64,000 nt of DNA from Trichomonas vaginalis G3 (Eukaryota > Parabasalia > Trichomonadida > Trichomonadidae): assembly GCF_026262505.1 (NCBI RefSeq), contig NC_067205.1, positions 26,107,693 to 26,171,692 of the forward strand. Reading direction: 5' to 3'. The notes below the pieces were generated by a model. That model ran no database searches. It had not been told where the DNA came from and worked only from the letters and a program-made list of their open reading frames with translations. Positions within the stretch are counted from its first letter, which is position 1. Each line of letters begins with the position of its first letter. Shown here piece after piece: positions 53,069 to 61,520 of the stretch. Made by a program: the position numbers and the translations under genes.

Positions 53069-53408
53069 GAAGTACGGTGTTGCATGTTCTGTCCTTTCCG
53101 AGTACCTTCCAGATGGCGTCTATCTCTTCGAAGAAACGGTAGATGAGTCTGGCAAGGTCTCGGTTCTCTCTCTCGTAATTGCGCAAGGTTTCCGCGAAAT
53201 CGTTCAGGCATTTCTCATTGGAAGCTTGGTTCATGAGGACATCGGCTTTAAGTTCCTTCATCTCTGTCATAAGACTACTTTGGAGAGTCTTAATGGTGTT
53301 TGTCAGATGAGCTTTCAATTGGGCAATTTGAATTTGAATTGGGCGCTTGTCTGGCAACCTTGAAAGGACATCTGCCATTGTGTTCGGCTTCGGTGCTTGT
53401 TCGGACAT
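52986..53408 (-). CDS. Coiled-coil protein with Arg/Lys tail (Polinton B)
   Basis: 140 residues, ATG at 53,408 with a TCATTTTTTCG initiator directly upstream. Heptads through the middle (IAQLKAHLTNTIKTLQ, LNDFAETLRNYERENRDLA), then EEEEEERTKKKRRRRSS. Possibly a structural or DNA-packing protein. Unknown family. Confidence 0.6.
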   Translation of the reverse strand: MSEQAPKPNTMADVLSRLPDKRPIQIQIAQLKAHLTNTIKTLQSSLMTEMKELKADVLMNQASNEKCLNDFAETLRNYERENRDLARLIYRFFEEIDAIWKVLGKDRTCNTVLREYQIEEGIVEEEEEERTKKKRRRRSS

Positions 53409-53440
53409 CGAAAAAATGAAGTGGTTTGAGAATGACGGTT

Positions 53441-53743
53441 TTACTTCAAAAAGCTGGTTATGACAGTTAAGTCATACAACAAGTTTAAAATAATATCTTG
53501 TTCTTCTTCTGAACGTTTGTTGTCTCTTCCGATAAAAGTTTCGAACATGAGAACCAAAAAACGTTTTTTGAGGAACCGAAAGAGTTCAGGCAAATTTTCA
53601 TATTCTGGATATGTTGGGAGCAGTTCAAAACATCTGAGCTGACTTTCGGACAAAATTGGGACAATGTCAGAAAATTCATCTTTGGTCGGACTGCTTGAAG
53701 GTAAGTCCCTTACATGTAAGTAGCTCTGGTAAAGTCTTCTCAT
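53441..53743 (-). CDS. Unknown helical protein (Polinton B)
   Basis: 100 residues from ATG 53,743 (MRRLYQSYLHVRDLP). Helical, with YPEYENLPELFRFLKKRF and acidic end segments. No family recognised. In line with its minus-strand neighbours. Confidence 0.5.
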   Translation of the reverse strand: MRRLYQSYLHVRDLPSSSPTKDEFSDIVPILSESQLRCFELLPTYPEYENLPELFRFLKKRFLVLMFETFIGRDNKRSEEEQDIILNLLYDLTVITSFLK

Positions 53744-53774
53744 TCTGCTAACTTTTGGAGTATAGCTTCGTAGT

Positions 53775-54023
53775 TTAGAGTTTTAATTTTAATTGTCTTA
53801 TTCCTCTCTTGACATCTAAACGGTAAGTATCCATGAGGTCAAGAGTAGCTTTGGTAGCTTTAAGTGGAGCTATCTCTTCTTTGACTTGTGCAATTTTGGT
53901 TGCAATTGTGGTTTGAGCTCCTTCAAGTTCGCCGTCTATGTCGTTCTCAACGCCTTCAACCATGGCTTGAAACTCTTCATCGGTCCATTGAGATTGGTGT
54001 GGGACGAATTTAACTTGCTTCAT
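53775..54023 (-). CDS. Unknown acidic helical protein (Polinton B)
   Basis: 82 residues from ATG 54,023, preceded by TCATTTTTTGA. Contains QSQWTDEEFQAMVEGVENDI and a coiled-coil end with a basic terminus (VKRGIRQLKLKL). No family recognised. Confidence 0.5.
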   Translation of the reverse strand: MKQVKFVPHQSQWTDEEFQAMVEGVENDIDGELEGAQTTIATKIAQVKEEIAPLKATKATLDLMDTYRLDVKRGIRQLKLKL

Positions 54024-54101
54024 TCAAAAAATGAAAAAAATGTTTTTACTCTAAACGTGCCATGTATATGGCTATAAGAAACTTACCAGAAGGCTTCTTC
54101 T

Positions 54102-54311
54102 TCACATGAGTCTTTGGCAACTTGAGAGTTCTTGTTGGAGTTGGGTCTGGAATTTCAATTCTCTCTCGAGCGCGCATTCCCCACTGTCTTTCTTGCCACC
54201 ATAAACTGTGTATTGACCGAACTTGCATTTGCAGGAAGACCGGTCAATACAAGGTTCACAGTTGAAATAGTTGTACTCATACCTGGTGAGTACGAGTGTG
54301 AGTAAAAACAT
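54102..54311 (-). CDS. Cys-rich membrane or secreted small protein (Polinton B)
   Basis: 69 residues if started at ATG 54,311 (MFLLTLVLTRYEYNYFNCEP), which directly follows a TCACTTTTTT initiator; this start is preferred over the longer frame to 54,365. Short hydrophobic N-terminus, then Cys-rich (NCEPCIDRSSCKCKFG) and a Gln/Ser-rich end. Overlapping frames to 54,046 are shadows or a continuation. Confidence 0.45.
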   Translation of the reverse strand: MFLLTLVLTRYEYNYFNCEPCIDRSSCKCKFGQYTVYGGKKDSGECALERELKFQTQLQQELSSCQRLM

Positions 54312-54336
54312 AAAAAAGTGAGTTAAAATGAGATGT

Positions 54337-54711
54337 TTACTGAACTGGCTGAATGTCGCCTTCACAGGTTATGTAGAACGGCTGACCAGAGAAGTGAAAG
54401 AGAGACTGAATTGCCAATTTCATATGGGGTAGGGGGTTCTCCTTGTTTGGTATTTTTATCCAAGGACGTTTGTTTAGGAACTTAACAAGAGCTTCTCTTT
54501 TGGCGTCCTTTATGCCATCGTAGGCTGTCCCGTCTGGTATTTGAATTGGAATTCCAGTCGAAGTCTCGAGCTGAAGTGTAGACCTTCCAGAAATAGTGAT
54601 GAACTTGACCTTGGGCTTCATTACCTTGCGCAAGTAGTCTTTTACGCAGTCGTTAAGATCAATGAGATAAATTGCCTCGTCAAGTCTTTCTTGCATTCCA
54701 AGTTCTTCCAT
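54337..54711 (-). CDS. Unknown alpha/beta protein (Polinton B)
   Basis: 124 residues from ATG 54,711 (MEELGMQERLDEAIYLID). Mixed alpha/beta with KFITISGRSTLQLETSTG and KRPWIKIPNKENPLPH. No family recognised. The mariner at 54,725 has been inserted 13 bp upstream of its start, separating it from any promoter. Confidence 0.5.
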   Translation of the reverse strand: MEELGMQERLDEAIYLIDLNDCVKDYLRKVMKPKVKFITISGRSTLQLETSTGIPIQIPDGTAYDGIKDAKREALVKFLNKRPWIKIPNKENPLPHMKLAIQSLFHFSGQPFYITCEGDIQPVQ

Positions 54712-54724
54712 CCGACAGGAAAAT

Positions 54725-55775
54725 ATAGGGTGTCCAAAGGTGCATTTAGCACAGCGCTCTATATGAGACTATTAAAGGAGATATATGCTGATTATAAATA
54801 TATAATAAAAAATATGAATATATGTATATGATGAGTATGTTGTATTTTGGCGCCATGCCGGGATATAAAATGAATTTTGAGACAAGAGGCGGTTTCGCGG
54901 GAAATTTTGGCGGGATTTTTTTCATTTTTTTAATGAATCATAAAGAAAACATCCTCGCTCTTGCAAAAAAATGCAAAGACTGTAAAAAATCTACGAGACA
55001 TTGGTAAAATGCTTCGGTATGGATGCTCCTAGCTATTCCACTGTAACGTATCATGTTAGGATGTATCACTTCATGAACAAAAAGGCGCACATCATAAAAA
55101 TTGACAAAAAATCGCCGGATCAAAGAAAAATCAAAGCAATTCTTCAAGCGCTAGATGAAGACCCAAGAGCATCACTCAGAAGGATAGAGGAGATGACAAA
55201 GATACCACGTACAACAGTCAGTTATTATCTGCACAATTATTTGAACTACAAACTAGCGTATACACGTTGGGTTCCGCACAACCTTAATTCAGTTCAAAAA
55301 AAATCTAGAGTCCAATCTTCGAAAGAGCTCCTCTCTATATTGGGTGCGTATCAATCCAAGAAGTTTCGCTTTTTAGTAACAGGGGACGAGTCTTGGTTTC
55401 AATATGCAACAGAAGCCAAAATCATGTGGATCCCGAAGGATGAAAATCCGCAAACATTCCCGAAGAAAAAAATTGACACACCAATGATGATGTTGTCGGT
55501 TTTTTGGGGCGTGAATGGCATCATCGCAATTGATATTCTTCAAAAACCTAATACGATGAATGCTCAGTATCTAATTGACAATGTTCTTACTCAAATTATC
55601 AATTCTGATGAGTTTGAGAAATCCAAACAACAAAAACAAAAGTTTGCAATTCATTTTGATAATTCAAGAGTTCACAAAAGTCATAAGGTAATGAATTACT
55701 TGGTGGAAAACAATGTCAAAGTTGTTCCAAACCCAATTTATTCACCTGATATTGCACCCTCTGACTTTTATTTTC
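54725..55775 (+). mobile_element. mariner (Tc1/mariner) transposon, 3'-truncated, with transposase
   Basis: The left end starts at a TA (gacaggaaaa|tatagggtgtccaaagg). The transposase ATG is at 54,934, with a TCATTTTTTTA initiator just upstream. After 24 codons the frame shifts at an A6 run near 54,985, then stays open (KIYETLVKCFGMDAPSYSTV; helix-turn-helix QALDEDPRASLRRIEEMTKI). Catalytic residues: TGDESWFQYA (Asp1), IHFDNSRVHKSHK (Asp2) and PIYSPDIAPSDFY (Asp3, 34 residues on), the mariner D,D34D pattern. Sequence after SDFYF is no longer mariner, so the 3' end and right inverted repeat are lost. Resembles the Tvmar group of trichomonads. Inserted in Polinton B. Confidence 0.85.
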
Positions 55776-55955
55776 CCGACAAAGGGAAAAATTTTTCCTT
55801 CCGACGGGAAGAACTCTTCCAGTTGTCCGTCCGTAAACCATTCAAATTTTCGAAATTTGAGAACTTTTTGGTCGAACTTCAGAAAAAGTTTTTCCTTCCG
55901 ACAGGAAAAGTTCTTCCATCCGACAGGAAAAATTTTTCCTTCCGACAGGACACAA
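55776..55955. repeat. Repeats of ttccttccgacaggaaaa
   Basis: The 18-bp word and variants occur about five times, with a reverse-complement-like gggaaaaatttttccttccgac palindrome. aagttcttccatccgacagg at 55,915 also occurs at 54,702 on the other side of the mariner, so the mariner sits between duplicated host-element sequence. Confidence 0.75.
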
Positions 55956-55959
55956 ACGG

Positions 55960-56541
55960 ATGACTGACGTTCCTCTTCCTGAATGCCTTCCAAAGCCAGA
56001 AGAACTGAAAGCTGCAGAACCACAACAGTCTCCTCAGCAACCTCAGTTCCAGCAAGTACCTCCGAATTACTACCAATTTCCACCTCAAGGTTACTACCCA
56101 CCACAAGACTTCCCGAACTACCCTCCTCAGCCTATGCCTTACTTCCCCAACCCTTGGTTGTTCCAGCAAGCTCCACCCTAGCAATTCAATTCCAATCTCA
56201 ATCGAAGAGAGACCAAATTCGAAGAAGGTCTGAACCGCTTACGCAAAGAGTATGCTACAGCTCCAATGGAAGACGACAGGCTTTCAGTCTCTTCCCTCAA
56301 ATCGACCGATTCGACTCGTACCACAGATTCGGTTCGTGACCGTGAAGACTACCTCAAGCAGTCTGAGAGACTCTTCATCCTACAACCATTTACAGTTGGA
56401 GCTCTCAAGAACATGCGCAATTACGAAGGTCAGACACCAGCTGGAGACCGCAAAACAGACGTACTCGCAAGAGCCGTCCAGCTCGTCAAAACAAAGACGG
56501 AGATAGTCGACTTCATACTTGCAGCTTGCCCTTACAAGTAA
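55960..56541 (+). pseudogene. Pro/Gln/Tyr-rich protein region (Polinton B)
   Basis: Starts MTDVPLPECLPKPEEL, then a low-complexity stretch (PPNYYQFPPQGYYPPQDF) and a Ser/Thr/Arg-rich end with RLFILQPFTVGALKNMRNYE and IVDFILAACPYK. Codon use is GC-rich. It may be one gene with about one break or two adjacent genes. No family recognised. Confidence 0.4.
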
Positions 56542-56590
56542 AAAAATAAACAATTACGAATTAAACTTTTTACTCTTCTTTCTGAGTTGT

Positions 56591-56767
56591 TTAGAGCTGG
56601 TTTCTCTTGTAGAAACCTTTCGTACTCTTCATGGTCATGTAATTGCGAATTTGGTACGCAATTCCAGGTTCGTTGTTTTTGAACCTGATGTATGTAACGC
56701 TTCCATCCTCCTCAGGGAAGTAAGCTGCTAACATCTGACCAAGTTTTCTCGGTGACTCGGAGCTCAT
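56591..56767 (-). CDS. 58-residue basic protein (Polinton B)
   Basis: ATG at 56,767 preceded by gtgacattttt. Starts MSSESPRKLGQMLAAYFPEE, then SVTYIRFKNNEPGIAYQIRN and a Lys/Arg end (TKGFYKRNQL). Shares the leader type of its minus-strand neighbours. Unknown. Confidence 0.5.
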   Translation of the reverse strand: MSSESPRKLGQMLAAYFPEEDGSVTYIRFKNNEPGIAYQIRNYMTMKSTKGFYKRNQL

Positions 56768-56788
56768 AAAAATGTCACTTTTTAAACG

Positions 56789-56992
56789 TTAAGTTTTTAG
56801 TCTTAATTTACCCTTTGTTTTGTCAAGGTAGTATTGGAGTGCAATTTCTCCAAATTCTCTGTGTCGGAGTTCTTCAGCATTTTCCAAGGTGTACCTGGAG
56901 AACTCAAAGAAGTTGTCAAGAACATACTGCCATGCTGCTCTTCTGAGTTCGTCGGTATTTTGGAAGTGTTGCACCTTCGAGTCTTCGGACAT
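56789..56992 (-). CDS. 67-residue protein (Polinton B)
   Basis: ATG at 56,992 (MSEDSKVQHFQNTDELRR) is chosen because an initiator gTCATTTTTTTC lies immediately upstream; the frame is open further but includes that signal. Helical (AWQYVLDNFFEFSRYTLENA), basic end. Unknown function. Confidence 0.5.
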   Translation of the reverse strand: MSEDSKVQHFQNTDELRRAAWQYVLDNFFEFSRYTLENAEELRHREFGEIALQYYLDKTKGKLRLKT

Positions 56993-57036
56993 GAAAAAAA
57001 TGACACTTTTTCTATTAAACCGTTTTGGCATTTCTC

Positions 57037-57216
57037 ATGAGTGAGTATAGTTCTGCCGAACCATTGGAAGAGAAGAAGTACCCTTGCTGGCAAAAGACAA
57101 AAATAGTTGCCTTAGTTGTCATTGCAATTGTACTCGTAATTGAATTCATTGTACTTCTCTTCACGTACATAAAACTCAACAATGGTATTTGCTTTAAGAA
57201 GCTACCATCTTACTAA
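57037..57216 (+). CDS. 59-residue single-pass membrane protein (Polinton B)
   Basis: ATG at 57,037 (MSEYSSAEPLEEKKYPCW) is preferred over 57,025 because the leader ggcatttctc is adjacent. One strong membrane helix (IVALVVIAIVLVIEFIVLLF), then a short basic tail. Could be a virion membrane protein or holin-like. Confidence 0.55.
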   Translation: MSEYSSAEPLEEKKYPCWQKTKIVALVVIAIVLVIEFIVLLFTYIKLNNGICFKKLPSY

Positions 57217-57235
57217 GACTAAACACTTAGATTTT

Positions 57236-58111
57236 TCAAGCTTGACTTTTTACAATTTGAACTTTGTTTGCGTAGATATGAATTCTGAAAGAAGTATGAG
57301 GGTCTTGTATGACTTTGTACTTCTCCCATAGTTCATGTCTGTCAAACTTACCTGCCATGGACTCTTTCATAAGTTCCATGAAATCGTCTTCGGACAATCC
57401 GGGGAAAAGTATTATGTCAGTAAGTATTCTTTTAACATCCTTACTTAAACTCTTTGCTGTCTGTACACAAATGACAACTGAGATGTTAAAGTGTCTGAGC
57501 TTCTTAAGAATTCGACACATATCTTGTTCTCTATTCTTTAACAAAGGATGAGAGGCGAAATCATCTAAGATAAGAAGACATCTATGGGGGTAAGTCTTCC
57601 AATCGTAAGATTGCAATTTCTTCGAAATGTATTCTATCTCTTTCTGTTTGTTTCTGAAGTGTTTCTTCTCTAATATTCTCTGCATTTCCTCATTTGGGTC
57701 TGTAAACTTAGAATTTATATACTCATTTATAGCATTATACTTCAAAACTCTTCTTTGGTACTTCTTTATCCAATCTAACAACTCAGTATCCTTTATACAT
57801 ACTAACTTAGACTTCTTTATAATATCTTTGAACGAATTGACGGTTTGGTCAAATTGACCAGAAGTCGAACAAATGACTACTAACTCATAGAATGGGTTCT
57901 TCTCATCTAGTTCTTGTTGTTGTGCAGCCATTTTAAGATAAGTGAAAGTCTTACCAGACCCAGGTGGTGCAATTAGACCTGTTATACCATTCTGAGCAAA
58001 TAAGAACTTGTCATGTATAGGCTTTATCTGAGCATTTTCTAACTTCCTCTTGTTCTTGTTTAAAACATTCTCAAATTTCTTGTCAATGTCAGCAAACTTT
58101 TTTTCTAACAT
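57236..58111 (-). CDS. A32-type genome-packaging ATPase (Polinton B)
   Basis: 291 residues from ATG 58,111 (MLEKKFADIDKKFENVL). Walker A TGLIAPPGSGKTFTYLKMAA, Walker B CLLILDDFASHPLL, then an arginine-rich RILKKLRHFNISVVICVQT sensor region: the FtsK/HerA-type A32 packaging ATPase of Polintons, virophages and NCLDV. It drives genome packaging into the capsid. Looks whole. Divergent from the gene at 58,148 across a short AT-rich gap. Confidence 0.85.
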   Translation of the reverse strand: MLEKKFADIDKKFENVLNKNKRKLENAQIKPIHDKFLFAQNGITGLIAPPGSGKTFTYLKMAAQQQELDEKNPFYELVVICSTSGQFDQTVNSFKDIIKKSKLVCIKDTELLDWIKKYQRRVLKYNAINEYINSKFTDPNEEMQRILEKKHFRNKQKEIEYISKKLQSYDWKTYPHRCLLILDDFASHPLLKNREQDMCRILKKLRHFNISVVICVQTAKSLSKDVKRILTDIILFPGLSEDDFMELMKESMAGKFDRHELWEKYKVIQDPHTSFRIHIYANKVQIVKSQA

Positions 58112-58147
58112 ATTTTTAGAAAAATTAAAATTTTTATCTTTTAGAAA

Positions 58148-58597
58148 ATGTCTAGCGATTTCGCTACCTATATTCGAGACAAACTTTTTGACAGCAAAAC
58201 ATCTGTCGACCATAAAATCTTACATAGTGTAAACAAGAAAGGTGAATTTGTTCTAAAGTTCTGTTTCTGGGAATATGACAAGAACCATAAAACATTACAA
58301 AGAGCAGTCTTAAAATTTGTCAATGACAGACTTGTTGACAGAGATGACGCCGATTGGAAAGATGAAGTCCAACAAAAGTTCTTAGAATGCAAAGAAGACA
58401 CATGCGCTGTTCTTGAAGATGAAATAGAAAACAGAATAGATGAGCTATTAAAGGACAAAGAACTTTTACATAGATATGGTTCTGAGAAATTTGACATATC
58501 TCCACCAGAGAAGAAGAAGAAAGAAAAGAAAGAGAAAAAAGTAGAAGAGAAGAAAGAACCTGAACCAGTTCCAGAGAAAAAGAAATTTGACATGTAA
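58148..58597 (+). CDS. Charged protein with Lys/Glu tail (Polinton B)
   Basis: 149 residues from ATG 58,148 (MSSDFATYIRDKLFDSKT). The first 110 residues are a mixed alpha/beta domain (EFVLKFCFWEYDKNHKTLQR); the tail is KKKKEKKEKKVEEKKEPEP. No family recognised. Divergently placed with the packaging ATPase. Confidence 0.55.
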   Translation: MSSDFATYIRDKLFDSKTSVDHKILHSVNKKGEFVLKFCFWEYDKNHKTLQRAVLKFVNDRLVDRDDADWKDEVQQKFLECKEDTCAVLEDEIENRIDELLKDKELLHRYGSEKFDISPPEKKKKEKKEKKVEEKKEPEPVPEKKKFDM

Positions 58598-58613
58598 AAA
58601 TAAAATTTTATTT

Positions 58614-59048
58614 TTAGAACATTTCTGGGTCAATGTCAATGTTCTCTTCCTCTTTAGGAGCAAACACTGGCTTAGACTCTAAAATCTTTTTACCCAATTT
58701 ACCTTGAACTTCTACAACTTTAGACTCATAATATTCATAGTCGTCTGTCTTCTTTGGTTCATAAGGTATAACAAGTTTGTATGCTTTGCCTTCTTTAAGG
58801 TTTGAGAACCTTCTGTCAAAACTTTCTTTGACTGTTAACAAACCTTCTATGTCTAAGTCTTCAAATTTCGCACCATTTTTAGTCACAATAGCAAACTTAA
58901 CTGGTTCGATGTTCCAAACTTTGTCAAATGAAGACTTTTCAAAATGGTAGAAGTAAACATTCAAATATGTGAATGGGTCTAGTTCTTCTTTAGTCCTGAC
59001 ATGTACTTGTTTACTGAAAATATTTTCGTCATCTTTTCTATCGGATAA
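58614..59048 (-). CDS. Acidic-tailed protein, SSB-like tail (Polinton B)
   Basis: The frame is open from about 59,048; no clear ATG was found, so the start is uncertain. Beta-rich with FAIVTKNGAKFEDLDIEG and a C-terminus EEENIDIDPEMF. The end resembles the tail of the gene at 185-658, and acidic tails ending in Phe mark many phage single-stranded-DNA-binding proteins. The neighbourhood is replicative (helicase next door). Confidence 0.45.
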   Translation of the reverse strand, partial: LSDRKDDENIFSKQVHVRTKEELDPFTYLNVYFYHFEKSSFDKVWNIEPVKFAIVTKNGAKFEDLDIEGLLTVKESFDRRFSNLKEGKAYKLVIPYEPKKTDDYEYYESKVVEVQGKLGKKILESKPVFAPKEEENIDIDPEMF

Positions 59049-59099
59049 AAAAATATTTTTTTAAATTTACTCAGAAAAAATTTTTCTTTGTATATACAC

Positions 59100-60300
59100 C
59101 ATTCTGTACGTCTAAAAGACTTTTGACATTTGCCAAGAATGTTCGTTTAGACGCTGCATATAACCATACTCTTGACAATATTGTTTATATTCATCATATA
59201 AAGACTTTTCATCTAACACTCAAAGTCGCTTTCATCTTATGAACAGTTCATATACACTCTTGTTTGCTTCTAACAATGTTTGTCTCTCTTCGTATGTGGA
59301 ATTTGTCTTGGATTGAACTTAGAAATATCTAATGTCATGAAATATGAGAACAAGTGTTGTAAAAGTCAGATGTCAAATTTCTGCTAAGTCGTCAAAATAT
59401 TTGTATCTTGCATATGAGAATCTGACGTTCTGACAACTACATATCTTCTGTCAGAACTTTCTAACTTCATCGGAACAGCATTGTTTGAAACCATAATGAA
59501 GTTTGCAACATTTTCACAAACTCTTTGGTCTTTATACTTTCTTTCAACAACTCCAACTTTGTCTGTTATAAGACTCTTCAAAGCATCTGAGTTCAAAACT
59601 TTTGTTGTATCTATACTTTGAAGTTCATTGCAAACTATAAGTTTCATATTCTCATTGAAGGAGTTAAACTTGCCAGATGTTTTCTAAGTTTGTCATATTC
59701 GATTCGAATAACCTTCTAACAGTTTGCACAAGAATATCTGTAAAGAATGTTTCTTACCTGTTCCTTGTTTTCCAATTATAATGAGAAGCAGTTTCATTTT
59801 TAGCACTTGGATGTTGTAAGATATTTGCAAACCAACATAAGATATACTCATAGACTCTTTCGTTTCCATTGCATATAATTTCTTTGACATGGTCTAACCA
59901 AGCTTCTATAATTACTGTGTTTCCATTCTACTTGTTCGTATTTATATCCAGTGAAGATAGAATAGAAGTTTGGAGAAGGTGTATAGAACTTTATACCTCG
60001 AACTGAAAAATCTTCTAACTTTGACAATAAGATATCCCAAGCATCTAACATCTTCATTCCAACTTGTACAACTTTTATTTTCTTAAGTTTCTGTCTACAT
60101 TCTTGTTCAGACACTATTGTTGCTCTTGGTTTGTTAATGACAACATCCCATTCTTTCATGACATAACATTCTGGGGCAGAGTCAACATAAATGACTAAAC
60201 GTTTCAAATTCTCGACTGCTTTGTTATAGTCTCTAAATGGACACATATTTCTGAATGCTTGGAAGTCATAAAATCTGAAACATCTATTCTGTACATTTTT
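59100..60300 (-). pseudogene. SF3 helicase (D5-like) region of Polinton B, broken
   Basis: Minus strand. Motifs: Walker A LLIIIGKQGTGKK (about 59,770) and a D5-family end NFIMVSNNAVPM with SSDRRYVVVRTSD (about 59,430), together with an upstream replication-origin-binding-like part (RDYNKAVENLKRLVIYVDSA). SF3 helicases of the poxvirus D5/virophage type unwind viral genomes. Their presence beside a protein-primed polymerase is less usual for Polintons. About three or four breaks. Confidence 0.7.
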
Positions 60301-60451
60301 TATAAAAATAAAAAAATATTATTTTTTTATTCTTGACTTTGTTGTTCATTTGTTGCATTTGTTGTTCTTGAGCTATTTGTTGTTGAAGTTGTTCTTGTAA
60401 TACAATACTTTCACCAGTTGCATCTTCCAATTCGAAACTTTCTGCCGTCAT
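60284..60451 (-). CDS. Short Gln-rich peptide (Polinton B)
   Basis: ATG at 60,451: MTAESFELEDATGESIVLQE, then QQQIAQEQQMQQMNNK, followed by an AT-rich end that is probably the leader of the helicase gene. 55 residues. Low-complexity; may be part of the last gene of Polinton B. Confidence 0.35.
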   Translation of the reverse strand: MTAESFELEDATGESIVLQEQLQQQIAQEQQMQQMNNKVKNKKIIFFYFYKKCTE

Positions 60452-60939
60452 TGACAAATACATAGGACATAAAAGTTTACAGGAACAAAGTTTGCGTCAA
60501 CTAATGTCAACGTTATACTTGCCAAAGAGATCTAATATTTTCCGGCGGAATATGAATCTTCGGGTCTCGCTGATTCGATTTCTGCAGTCAGATCGTAAAA
60601 ATACCCACTACATAGCCTGATAATCTCAATTTAAGTTCCTTAATTTTTTTGAAAAAAAAATTAAAACTCCCTTATCAAACATCATGCTCATTTTTACGAA
60701 TTTCATTTTTCCTTTAAGTTTAAAATATACGCTTTTTAGCATGTTTATAATACATTTTCAATTTACATTTACATTTTTATTTTTGAATTGTTTATTTATA
60801 TTTCCGTTTGAACAATAATATTTATTGAAAATTGTGAGAGAAACGGATATAATAAAAAACACCATACAACAAAATTCACTTTTTTTCATACTTACGCGGA
60901 TCACTCCTTTTCGGCCCAATATGCCGGAAATGATAAAAC
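60452..60939. other. Polinton B right margin and AT-rich DNA
   Basis: Polinton-like sequence fades at about 60,530 (ttatacttgccaaagagatc); no inverted repeat was found to mark the end. A GC-richer stretch (ccggcggaatatgaatcttcgggtct) at 60,542-60,570 is unexplained. No gene. Confidence 0.4.
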
Positions 60940-61520
60940 TCTCAGATCTAGTTGCTAAGATCCAAACTCTCGACTCTCAAATCTATTTCCTCAGATATTG
61001 TTGCTAAGATCTACTTCCTCAGATCTTGTTGCTAAATCTACTTCCTCAGATCTTGTTGCTAAGATCTACTTCCTCAGATCTTTTGCTAAGATCTAAACTT
61101 CGACTCTCAAATCTACTTCCTCAGATCTTGTTGCTAAGATCTACTTCCTCAGATCTTGTTGCTAAGATCTAAACTCTCGACTCTCAAATCTACTTCCTCA
61201 GATCTTGTTTCTAAGATCCAAACTCTCGACTCTCAAATCTACTTCCTCAGATCTTGTTGCTAAGATCTACTTCCTCAGATCTTGTTGCTAAGATCTATCC
61301 TCAGATCTTGTTGCTAAGATCCAAACTCTCGACTCTCAAATCTACTTCCTCAGATCTTGTTGCTAAGATCTAAACTCTCGACTCTCAAATCTACTTCCTC
61401 AGATCTTGTTGCTAAGATCTAAACTCTCGACTCTCAAATCTATTTCCTCAGATCTTGTTGCTAAGATCTAAACTCTCGACTCTCAAATCTACTTCCTCAG
61501 ATCTTGTTGCTAAGATCGAT
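60940..61520. repeat. Satellite array, 27/49-bp units with AGATCT palindromes
   Basis: About a dozen units built from two words: cctcagatcttgttgctaag followed by atctactt (short unit) or by atctaaactctcgactctca and aatctactt (long unit). The core agatcttgttgctaagatct is an inverted repeat. Unit order is irregular, showing unequal exchange. Confidence 0.95.

Larger units (their letters stand above)
42891..60530. mobile_element. Polinton/Maverick element B (mosaic, incomplete)
   Basis: Parts in order: Dam-type methyltransferase, small membrane protein, amphipathic pVI-like protein, penton-like gene (-), fibre gene, integrase 3' fragment (-), cloverleaf repeats, tail-collar gene, integrase (-), second pVI-like protein, Lys/Pro-rich protein, DNA polymerase B, HNH nuclease (-), a set of small genes, mariner insertion, membrane proteins, packaging ATPase (-), SF3 helicase (-) and a Gln-rich peptide. 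No major capsid gene is seen. The left end is replaced by P2 and the right end is not defined. About a dozen breaks are spread over the methyltransferase, penton, fibre, integrase and helicase regions. Other genes are open, so it is probably younger than the AT-rich host DNA around it. Confidence 0.8.

Noticed and set aside
58168-58593. Ser/Phe-rich minus-strand frame over the Lys/Glu-tailed gene
   Set aside because: Antisense shadow of AAG/GAA-rich codons.
60940-61520. CRISPR-like or spacer-bearing array
   Set aside because: The apparent spacers are the same alternative words; it is a satellite with two unit lengths.
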